This document shows, one piece after another, positions 24,445 through 32,238 of a stretch of DNA of 64,000 nt. The first letter of the stretch is position 1; the number at the start of each line of letters is the position of its first letter. The translations under genes were made by a program, and so were the position numbers. Below the pieces are notes generated by a model. That model had not been told where the DNA came from, made no database searches, and was given only the letters and a program-made list of their open reading frames with translations. This DNA comes from CAIVAT01 sp964455285 (lineage in GTDB: Bacteria > Bacteroidota > Bacteroidia > Bacteroidales > FEN-979), in assembly GCA_964455285.1 (NCBI GenBank), contig CAYVVG010000007.1:26687-90686 (forward strand). The letters are read 5' to 3'.

Positions 24445-26064
24445 TCACCTCACCACCACCTTCCCGCTTGCCACGGTTTGGTCGTGGTACGACAACCGGA
24501 TGAGGTACAGGCCCGGCTGCCATCCCGAAACGCTTAAGGTGACCTCTTTTTCGCCGTATTTCAGTTCCCGCGTAAAGCGTTGCCGGCCGAACAGGTCGAA
24601 CACCGCCAATGTGGTGGCCTCCCACCGTGCCCGCCAGGTGGTGATGCTGAAAGCCGTTGTTTTCTGTGTTGTTTTGATTTGGTTGGGCAAAACAATATGA
24701 AGCACATCCTCCGCCGGGTTCGGGAATATCAGTATCTCCGTGCGCTCATCCTCAGCCTGTTGCTCCTCCGTGCCAACCAGCACGCAGTTCAATGGAATGG
24801 TATCTGAGGGGATGGGATGAGGACACAGACTGTCGTAAGTGAACGGCCGGGTGTAAATGGAATCAAACTCCAGATTGGAGTTGAATTTATAGGCCTGGGT
24901 GGTCCATGTGCTATTTTTAAAACCTCCAACCAGTAATAACTTATTGTCAAATGTAGAAACTCCATCGCCGAACATGTATTGATTTACAAACAAAGGTTTA
25001 TCAATAAGGATGTCGCCATTTTGATTGCATTTGACAACTCCGACCATCCCATCTAACGTTGAGGTAAGCGTATCCGTCCATCCATAACCGAGGGCCAGGG
25101 TTGAATCGGCGAACCAGTTGATGGTGGAACAGGCGCCCATTTTGGATAAAGGAAAGATATCGTGGTAGCTGAGTTCATTCCCGCTTGAATCTGTTTTCAT
25201 CATACAGGGTTTATCTCCAGCATTGGTCCCGCCAATGACGATATGCCGGCCGGCGGTATAGATTGTCCCATGGTTATCGGAAACAGAGCTATATGATTCT
25301 CCATAGAAATTCTCACTATTGATCAATGACCAGGGAAGTTCCCATTCCGCCGTACCGGTACTGTCTGTTTTGATGACGAACGGGCGAAGGTAATAAGGTG
25401 TCGAACTCCCCGGATCAGGATAATAGCAAAACCCTGAGATAATAAAGTGAAAATCAGAAGTCAAATAGAGATCTTCGCCTTGCTCAAATTTAATATCTGT
25501 ACTGGTCTGGCCATATAGATTTTTCCAGAGTAAATCTCCATTGTTATCCAGGCGATAAAGCCAGACACGTTCGTGAATGGGATCATCACCATAGGAATAA
25601 ATAAGAGCAATATAACCACCAGGAATCGGCCAAATTGCCTGACCCCATTCATCATTTGGATTTGGGGTGTTATAAATGCGGCACCATTCAGGTTCTGCGC
25701 ATTTATTCAATTTCATAATGAAGGGATTATGTTGATTTGTTTGCTCTCCTGTGATTCCTGTCAAGATAATACCATCGTCGTATGTTTGATTGATATCCCG
25801 GATATCCGTAACATCATTTACATTTGAAACCGTCTTATACCACAGCATCTCACCGTTAATATCTGTTTTAATGATCATACCTTTTTTTGGTATTACACCT
25901 GAAACAAAGCCACCACCAATGACATACCCCTTATCATAGCCTTCAAATACTCCGCCGAACCAATTTGACCTATTCAGAAAATAAATCTTATGCCATTCTT
26001 GGGCTTCAAGCCCGAGTGCCGACATTAAAATAAATAAAGAAAATAATGGAGTAATTTGTTTCAT
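24445..26064 (-). CDS. T9SS type A cargo, beta-propeller-like
   Basis: 539 residues from ATG 26064, where a clear signal peptide begins (MKQITPLFSLFILMSALGLEAQ). The body repeats strands of the form IIKTDxNGexLWYKT (MIIKTDINGEMLWYKT, WLYRLDNNGDLLWKN, FVIKTDSTGTAEWELP, CMMKTDSSGNELSYH, GVVKCNQNGDILIDK). This is typical of PQQ-like or delta-60-type propellers in surface proteins. A long type A sorting domain ends the protein (IFPNPAEDVLHIVLP, then QPGLYLIRLSYHDQTVASGKVVVR). It contains a linker insertion with KTTAFSITTWRARWE between the first two sorting-domain strands, which is odd. It lies 75 bases downstream of the 1722-residue gene in the same orientation. Confidence 0.85.
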   Translation of the reverse strand: MKQITPLFSLFILMSALGLEAQEWHKIYFLNRSNWFGGVFEGYDKGYVIGGGFVSGVIPKKGMIIKTDINGEMLWYKTVSNVNDVTDIRDINQTYDDGIILTGITGEQTNQHNPFIMKLNKCAEPEWCRIYNTPNPNDEWGQAIWPIPGGYIALIYSYGDDPIHERVWLYRLDNNGDLLWKNLYGQTSTDIKFEQGEDLYLTSDFHFIISGFCYYPDPGSSTPYYLRPFVIKTDSTGTAEWELPWSLINSENFYGESYSSVSDNHGTIYTAGRHIVIGGTNAGDKPCMMKTDSSGNELSYHDIFPLSKMGACSTINWFADSTLALGYGWTDTLTSTLDGMVGVVKCNQNGDILIDKPLFVNQYMFGDGVSTFDNKLLLVGGFKNSTWTTQAYKFNSNLEFDSIYTRPFTYDSLCPHPIPSDTIPLNCVLVGTEEQQAEDERTEILIFPNPAEDVLHIVLPNQIKTTQKTTAFSITTWRARWEATTLAVFDLFGRQRFTRELKYGEKEVTLSVSGWQPGLYLIRLSYHDQTVASGKVVVR

Positions 26065-26139
26065 GTTAATCCGATGATAATAAACCACAAAGTTTCATGA
26101 TGTGCCTGGCAATTGACTCGGGGTAAATTGAATGATCAA

Positions 26140-29100
26140 CTACCTGGTAAGGGTTACTTTGGCTTGCTGAAGGGCCTTTCCCTTGGTGTTCAGTGTCACG
26201 ATATAAACACCCTGGCTCAGATCAACAACCGGAATTACTTTTTGGTCATCCCTTAGTGTTATTGGTACTATCAGGAGTGTTCTTCCTAAGATGTCAGTTA
26301 TCTCGATATTGCAACCTGCGCTGATATCTTGCAGATGATACTCCACAATGAAATGAGTGTTTGCCGGATTGGGATAAACCTTAAGCAGATTTCCTTCAAA
26401 ATGAAATATAACGCCGCGGTACTTATCCCGTTTCGATGATTTTAAACCGGATTCCGGTAACAGGATTGGCTCCGTGTACGTGATTTTCTCTGCAGCGAGA
26501 AGAAGGTTTCGGGCAAACGCACTCACTTGCCCCTGGTCTGAATTACTAATGAACAAAAGTGTTTGCACGTCCGTACTGTCAATATTCAGAACGGCAAGGG
26601 TATCCGTCGCAACTTTTTTAACAATTTCAAAAAGATATTCAAATGACTGTTGAGTTTCTTGCTGTTTTTCATCTAGAGAAAAGGAGACAGGAATCAGCGA
26701 AAGGGCATTTAATCCTATCTGATATTCCCCCTGCTGAAAATATGTAGCGACCCTATCATACCAGGAATCAATAGTATTCCTTTGTAGCAGGATATAGATC
26801 AGGCTGTCATTGGCAAACCCGTCCGCTGTATCGTTACGGTAATATCGCAGGAGGTTGTGATAATGTTTGCTCCGTTCCTCATTCCAAAAGGCCTTCTGTG
26901 ATTCAAGGCGCTCTTTGCCGCTGACTGAATCTTCTCCCTGCAGAATCTCCGCCATCAGGTAGTCGGGCATTGGTATGGTGCGATTCTCCAGCATATCAAC
27001 CAGCATTTCCGATTTGGCCGAATGCGGATTGGCCACCATGATATCGCGTATCATCGCGTTGCTCAGTACCTCTTCCTTTTCTATGGCTGTTTGCATCACG
27101 GTATCTGACACATAGGGCGATGTGGCCAATAGCTCATCGCGGGTGGGCAATGCTTCAGGAGGGGTGCTGGTTGCAACTTCCTCAGAGAGGGTTTCGGTAG
27201 AACCCCCATCGACAAGTGTATTTAAAATAGTATTGATGCTGTCGGATGCTTCTGCAGATGACACCATAGCATCAATTTCTTCATTGCCATTTCCACCCAC
27301 GCTAATGCTTGATGGACAAGCTAATATCTCATCAAATCCAATGCCAACTGGATATGGGGTAATAGGTCCATTTGGATAATCAGGCTTAAGACGATATTGA
27401 GGCACCTGTACATTATGAAAATAGTAATTAATTAAAGCAAGCCCATTATCCAAATCAAAATGAGAAGGAAGGGGTGTATAATCGAACATATTACCAGCCG
27501 GCCCTGTTGGAGTGGCTGAATTTGTTCCCTGGTTTTCCGCTATCCCGAAGTCTTGTTGATTTGGAATATTAGGGTCTTTGGTAACGGCGATATCGGAGTA
27601 ATTGTCGAAGAATTTGTTGCATTTGTAACAAAGACCTTCTTTTGTAACGGCGTTCCGGTTCCGGTTCTGGGCTATGGTGGCATAGGATAGGTTGGTAAAG
27701 GTATTCCGGTAGATCCGGTTGATTTCGGCGGGATTGTTGACAATGGAATTATTGATGATCAATCCGATGCCGTCGCAGTATTCGCCTTCGGAATAGAAAG
27801 TATTTTCCTCCACCTGGTACCCGCCACATTCATTGAGGTACATTCCGTACGTATCGACATATTCCTCGCCGGGCCGGTAAGACCGGAAATTGCAATTCAC
27901 CACCGTGGAGTTTGCCGCGCCGCTGGAAGCGCTGATATATAAGCCTTTCACGTTGTCGTAAAAGTTAGTGTGCCGAATATTGACGTAGGTAAGGCTACCG
28001 GAATTCAGAGAGACGACTCCCTTTGAAAGCTTTTCAAACGCAGAAGGGACGGGTTCATTGCAGGGAACTTCATCCACCAGGCATCCCTCATCCATAATCA
28101 GGCGCGAATTATCACAATAAATACCCGTACCGCGTACCGAAAGGGGTACGCTCTCCCAACTCCGGGTATTTTTAAAGGAACATCCGTAAACGGTAACATC
28201 GGCCACGCCATAAGCCTTGATGAAGCAATCGGGCGTCACCGATTCATTCAGCACTGCATTGGTAATGAAACTTGAATTCTTGAAATAGGATCGATTGAAA
28301 TATGTATAGGGGGAAAAGAGGACCGCAACTTTATTGTTGATAAAATTACCATCGGTACACCAAATCAAACCCCCGGCATACCTGGGAGCGAATCCGCTTC
28401 CGTCGTCCAGCATTTTTCCTGCCAGGATCCCAATCTCGGCATTTTCAATGGTGCCACCGTTGATAATTTGAAGCCTTCCCTGGTTGGTCACCGGTATCTG
28501 TGCCAGGTCGCGATCGCCCCAAACCTCGATACCTTTCCATAAATAACCACAGTTCTGCGTAATCCTTCCCCCATTGAGAATCAGTCTTGCACCTTGTTCG
28601 ATTATGATACGTGAGCCTTTAGGCATATAAAGGGTGCCGGTGACTGTCAATGTATTTGGCGCTTTAATCTTGAAGCTATTTTCAAGGATACGGTCATTAG
28701 ACCATGTTTCAGTTGCGGTTACCTCCTGATAAATATTATCGGACGATAACAAATCGGTCTCCCACAAACCCCTTCCGAAAGTAGCGGCCACCAGTTTGCC
28801 GGTGCATGGGTTTATTTTGATCTCGGTCACCCTCACGTTTGGAATATTGCCATACCGGGTCCAGTTAGCAGTCGGGGCAGTTTTGACATACACTCCGGCG
28901 TCGGTGGCGATGTACAGCCGGTCGTTGGTTCCTTCCTGGTAAACGATTCCGTTGATGGGCAGGTTAGGGAGCGATCCTGTCGGATCATAATTTGACCAGG
29001 AGTACCCGCCGTTCGAGGAATAATATACTTTTAATGTCGGGTAATACCCGGTTAAACTGATCCAGATCTTATTCGGGTCACTGGGATGGACGGCGATACC

Positions 29101-31308
29101 GGTGATAATCGGATGATATATGGTGGTATCGCCCGGAATGACCGGCAGGGAGTCGGTCAGATCGGCAAACTTGTCGATGGAGTAATTTCCGTTGTTGCCG
29201 CCGGTGGTGGAACGGTACAACTGGGGAGGAACAACACCCCAGGTAGGATCAATCTGACCTCCCACGACGATGTAAATGTAGTTTTTATTGCTGGGAGCAA
29301 TGGCGAATTCGGTAATCTGCCTTAAATCAATCGTTGACATGTATTTAGAAATATCCGATTGAAGTTTCCACAGCGTGTCTCCCAGGTCATCCGGACGCAT
29401 TTTCTTGCGTTCAAATAGTTCTGTGAATCCAAATATTGGATTATTCTCTGATATATGTTTATGTACCTGAAATGTCTTGGGAAGTTTTACAGTTAAATTG
29501 GTAATAGGATCAAGCGGCAAAAAGTGAGTGTTGCCGTATTCTTCAGCAACCACACTACTGGATGATGGCACGTATTCATGTCTCCAAAAGGTATCGCTCT
29601 TGTCGATGAATGAAATTCTTTCAGCCTGATAACCTATTTGCGCTCCATAACCATCTCCGTCAGCAATTGGAGACCATAGTAAATTTCCATTATTCAAATG
29701 TCTGATTTTAGTGCCATTGCACTGAAAACCTGTAATAGTATAGTCTTTGTACATTTTCGAAATATCAAAACTCCAAATCATTGAGACATTCAATCCGGAA
29801 TATTTGCGTGTCCAATAAGGTGTCACAACTGATGTTTTAACTTCATGCACGCTTATCCCGCCATGTGTTGCAGCAAAAAGCTTTGGCTCTTGCGATACAT
29901 TGGGCTGAAAACACAGTGTATGACAATCAGCATGATAACCGTGTTCATTGTATCTGCATTCAATATTCCAGACCGGAGATGATGCTAAGACATTTCGACA
30001 CCCACAAACCCGGGTATGACCATAAAAGAGTTGATTGGCATCGACAGGTGAAGAAGCAATCCCCAGCCAATCTGGAGAAAATTGTCCATACAAATTTACC
30101 TCATGGTTATATTTATGACTATTGTCAACGCGTAGTTGGGTCCAAGTGTTATTTCTAAACATAAAAATATAAGCAATTTGTGATGCCCTGCATTGAGGAT
30201 TTGTGCAAAGGTACGTTCCCTCAATATAAGCATAAAGTCGCGTCGAATCTGCAGGTGTAACGGCAATATTGATCCTGTTAACTTCGCATTGCGGTAATGA
30301 ATCTATAATGAGACCAAAGGGGAATGTCATTGATTGCCATGTATTCCCACCGTCTGTTGATCTGTAAATATCCTTTCCACTGGTATAGATCGTCGAAGGA
30401 TGCCCGGGTTGAAATTCCAAGCCCCGGTATTCATAGTCGGTCGAATCAAGCCCGATGAGACACCTTGTCCATAATGGCGCATTTGCAAGGGCATTGTTTG
30501 TCCTGAATATTCCTTTTGAGGTCGCAACAAAAAGTTGATTTGAGTTTTGAGGATTGATAATCACTCTTCGTGTTGTACCTGATGTTTGAAAATATTCGAT
30601 AAAGCCATTATTAATTGGTTGCCAGGTAATCCCGGCATTGGTCGATCTATAAATGCCGCTGGTCGAAATGGGATTGATTATTCCCCAGTTGGGATTTGAT
30701 TTAAACGAGACTCCGGCATCACCCAGCCCTGTGGATATAAATAACGCGTTTGAGTTGTCATAAGCAATCGCAATATCTGAGACACTAGTCATGGGAAGTT
30801 GATGATCAGTATTTACAACCTCCCATAAGTCTCCATTATTGATCGTTTTCCATAGTCCGCCGTAAAAAGAAGCTGCATAGATCACTTGATTGCTGGTACT
30901 ATTGTATTGAGGGTCAAATGTTATTCGATGAATTTGGCCGTTTCCATTTGTTTCTGGTACCCCCTCTTCATCTGACCCGATCGGACCTAAAGGGGTCCAG
31001 GTAATCGAACTTAATTCAGTGCTATCCGGACCATTGTTTAAGAAGTCCATGTAATATTCTGAAAGGGCCTGCATTGCTACCCCAGCATTGCCATGCGGAT
31101 ATAACCGTGGTCCCCAGATGGAAAAGGTCCTGTCATACTCTTTTGCAAATCCACTCCGCCGATTGGTGTCGCCAATAGCAGGCATTGGATTATCCTGATA
31201 AAAATTCAGCATGAATTCGTACAGGTTGTTGCCGTCCTGGTTTTGAGCCAATGATGCAAGTTGACAAATAATCAACATAATCGTGATAATGAAATGCCGC
31301 GTTTTCAT
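26140..31308 (-). CDS. Giant mosaic T9SS cargo (BNR propeller, beta-helix, helical domain)
   Basis: 1722 residues. The signal peptide is MKTRHFIITIMLIICQLASLAQ. Residues about 90-870 form BNR/sortilin-like propellers (IYRSTNAGITWQPI, DIYRSTDGGNTWQSM, VYYSSNGGYSWSNYD, ends with TFGRGLWETDLL). Residues about 900-1300 form a right-handed parallel beta-helix (KGSRIIIEQGARLILNGG, NGGTIENAEIGILAG, many Asn/Gly turns). About 1370-1620 is an alpha-helical, Glu/Ser-rich region with possible TPR-like character. The last 80 residues are a type A sorting domain (VYPNPANTHFIVEYH, then SQGVYIVTLNTKG). A very large surface or extracellular structural protein is expected. It is distinctly AT-richer than the housekeeping genes and carries the palindrome-type promoter. 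Confidence 0.87.
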   Translation of the reverse strand: MKTRHFIITIMLIICQLASLAQNQDGNNLYEFMLNFYQDNPMPAIGDTNRRSGFAKEYDRTFSIWGPRLYPHGNAGVAMQALSEYYMDFLNNGPDSTELSSITWTPLGPIGSDEEGVPETNGNGQIHRITFDPQYNSTSNQVIYAASFYGGLWKTINNGDLWEVVNTDHQLPMTSVSDIAIAYDNSNALFISTGLGDAGVSFKSNPNWGIINPISTSGIYRSTNAGITWQPINNGFIEYFQTSGTTRRVIINPQNSNQLFVATSKGIFRTNNALANAPLWTRCLIGLDSTDYEYRGLEFQPGHPSTIYTSGKDIYRSTDGGNTWQSMTFPFGLIIDSLPQCEVNRINIAVTPADSTRLYAYIEGTYLCTNPQCRASQIAYIFMFRNNTWTQLRVDNSHKYNHEVNLYGQFSPDWLGIASSPVDANQLFYGHTRVCGCRNVLASSPVWNIECRYNEHGYHADCHTLCFQPNVSQEPKLFAATHGGISVHEVKTSVVTPYWTRKYSGLNVSMIWSFDISKMYKDYTITGFQCNGTKIRHLNNGNLLWSPIADGDGYGAQIGYQAERISFIDKSDTFWRHEYVPSSSSVVAEEYGNTHFLPLDPITNLTVKLPKTFQVHKHISENNPIFGFTELFERKKMRPDDLGDTLWKLQSDISKYMSTIDLRQITEFAIAPSNKNYIYIVVGGQIDPTWGVVPPQLYRSTTGGNNGNYSIDKFADLTDSLPVIPGDTTIYHPIITGIAVHPSDPNKIWISLTGYYPTLKVYYSSNGGYSWSNYDPTGSLPNLPINGIVYQEGTNDRLYIATDAGVYVKTAPTANWTRYGNIPNVRVTEIKINPCTGKLVAATFGRGLWETDLLSSDNIYQEVTATETWSNDRILENSFKIKAPNTLTVTGTLYMPKGSRIIIEQGARLILNGGRITQNCGYLWKGIEVWGDRDLAQIPVTNQGRLQIINGGTIENAEIGILAGKMLDDGSGFAPRYAGGLIWCTDGNFINNKVAVLFSPYTYFNRSYFKNSSFITNAVLNESVTPDCFIKAYGVADVTVYGCSFKNTRSWESVPLSVRGTGIYCDNSRLIMDEGCLVDEVPCNEPVPSAFEKLSKGVVSLNSGSLTYVNIRHTNFYDNVKGLYISASSGAANSTVVNCNFRSYRPGEEYVDTYGMYLNECGGYQVEENTFYSEGEYCDGIGLIINNSIVNNPAEINRIYRNTFTNLSYATIAQNRNRNAVTKEGLCYKCNKFFDNYSDIAVTKDPNIPNQQDFGIAENQGTNSATPTGPAGNMFDYTPLPSHFDLDNGLALINYYFHNVQVPQYRLKPDYPNGPITPYPVGIGFDEILACPSSISVGGNGNEEIDAMVSSAEASDSINTILNTLVDGGSTETLSEEVATSTPPEALPTRDELLATSPYVSDTVMQTAIEKEEVLSNAMIRDIMVANPHSAKSEMLVDMLENRTIPMPDYLMAEILQGEDSVSGKERLESQKAFWNEERSKHYHNLLRYYRNDTADGFANDSLIYILLQRNTIDSWYDRVATYFQQGEYQIGLNALSLIPVSFSLDEKQQETQQSFEYLFEIVKKVATDTLAVLNIDSTDVQTLLFISNSDQGQVSAFARNLLLAAEKITYTEPILLPESGLKSSKRDKYRGVIFHFEGNLLKVYPNPANTHFIVEYHLQDISAGCNIEITDILGRTLLIVPITLRDDQKVIPVVDLSQGVYIVTLNTKGKALQQAKVTLTR

Positions 31309-31360
31309 GGCAGTGGGGTAATGATGTTATAAAAATTATTGGGAATTCGAAAGATGGGAA

Positions 31361-31391
31361 TAAAATTACAATATAATAAAGCCATTGTCAA
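31361..31391 (-). promoter_or_regulatory. Promoter of the 1722-residue T9SS gene
   Basis: Minus strand: -7 element TAATTTTA (31368-31361) and upstream TTG (31391-31389) separated by exactly 20 bases, as at 8491-8521. The element differs from TAnnTTTG only in the last base. Confidence 0.55.
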
Positions 31392-31399
31392 GGGAAACT

Positions 31400-31428
31400 T
31401 TTACACGGATTTTGTCCGAAAATCGGAC
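31400..31428 (-). promoter_or_regulatory. Palindromic operator plus TTTACAC motif
   Basis: GTCCGA and TCGGAC form 6-bp arms around AAA at 31414-31428. TTTACAC lies at 31400-31406, exactly 11 bases from the -33 TTG, as at the 8530 site. Only the palindrome differs in distance, by one base. The core CCGAAAATCGG is identical in both. Confidence 0.58.
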
Positions 31429-31479
31429 GGATTGGTGCCTTTGAAAAAGCTATCCAATTGGATGACTGACGACTGACAA

Positions 31480-31514
31480 AAAAAATCGGGGCAACTTTTC
31501 TGCCCGGATTTTTC
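31480..31514. terminator. Bidirectional hairpin with T-runs
   Basis: GGGGCA and TGCCCG pair around ACTTTTC. The plus strand continues into ATTTTT and the minus strand into CGATTTTTTTT, so it could terminate from either side. There is no gene immediately upstream on either strand, so it may serve a gene no longer present. Confidence 0.45.
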
Positions 31515-31597
31515 AGGGTATCGTGCATTTCCGGCGGGAAAATCCCCTTCGTGAAGGTGAAAATATCTGATCCGGACCATGGAATTCCATCCGGGAT

Positions 31598-31764
31598 GCA
31601 GTCAGCAGGTACTCTGTTATTCGGTCACTCGTCACCTCACCAACACTTCATGACACTTCTTTCGTTTGGCAAATAAAACGAATCGTGACTCGATGCAACC
31701 CGACGGGCCCGGTTGGTTATTTGGTGATATATCTACGATTTACGATGTGCGATCTACGATCTGA
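31598..31764 (+). repeat. Scattered heptad words (families g/c, then d)
   Basis: g/c-like words run at 31598-31641. A d array at 31722-31764 matches the d part of array A (22563-22606) at nearly every base. A shorter j-type word (CACAATAGG twice) follows at 31802-31820. Together with the leader repeats at 31955-32183, this accounts for most of the 930-base gap 31309-32238. Confidence 0.75.
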
Positions 31765-31892
31765 AAGCTGTCGCTTCGTGTTGCCATTTTCCTTTTTTCA
31801 CCACAATAGGCACAATAGGACCCCATTGGGGTTTCCCTGATGTGTTTTCTGTTTGGCCTATGTGACTGATATGGTTATTCCCACGGAAAGGC

Positions 31893-31900
31893 TAACTTTG
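31893..31900 (+). promoter_or_regulatory. Candidate -7 promoter element for leuS
   Basis: TAACTTTG matches TAnnTTTG. If used, the leuS leader would be about 330 bases long and include the large inverted repeat at 31955-32183. No closer match was seen before the leuS ATG. Confidence 0.4.
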
Positions 31901-31954
31901 CAGATTCCCGGCGTTCATCGTGAAAATCCGGGAAGATGAAGGAATTTCTATAAA

Positions 31955-32183
31955 ATAACCGCAGAGACGCAGAGACGCAGAGAATTCCCCTCCCTGTTTG
32001 GGGAGGGGAAGGCCGAAGGCCGGGGTGGGGCAAAATCTGCAGAGACGTAAAGGATGAATCGGAATAACACAGGAAATATAAAGACGCAGAGTATTGAATC
32101 GGGAGAACATCCAGGTAAGCTGATACGCACCGGGAGGAGGCATAGAGCAAGATTTCTCTGCGTCTCTGCGTCTCCGCGGTCAT
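31955..32183. repeat. Inverted pair of CGCAGAGA arrays in the leuS leader
   Basis: Arm 31955-31984 and arm 32154-32183 are reverse complements over 30 nt with two mismatches. Both are built from the 8-nt word CGCAGAGA (family i). The 169-base interval contains a k element at 31985-32033 with its own hairpin (CCCCTCCC paired with GGGAGGGG) and two more partial i words. In a transcript the arms would form one long stem. Confidence 0.85.
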
Positions 32184-32238
32184 TTAATATAGTTACAAAG
32201 TAACCAAGCCACCCCGGGGTGGGAACAAATTTCAAGTT

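Noticed and set aside
31361..31391. A sigma-70-type TTGACA promoter (31391-31386 on the minus strand)
   Set aside because: TTGACA is present but no -10 box lies at a suitable spacing; the Bacteroidota arrangement shared with 8491-8521 explains it better.
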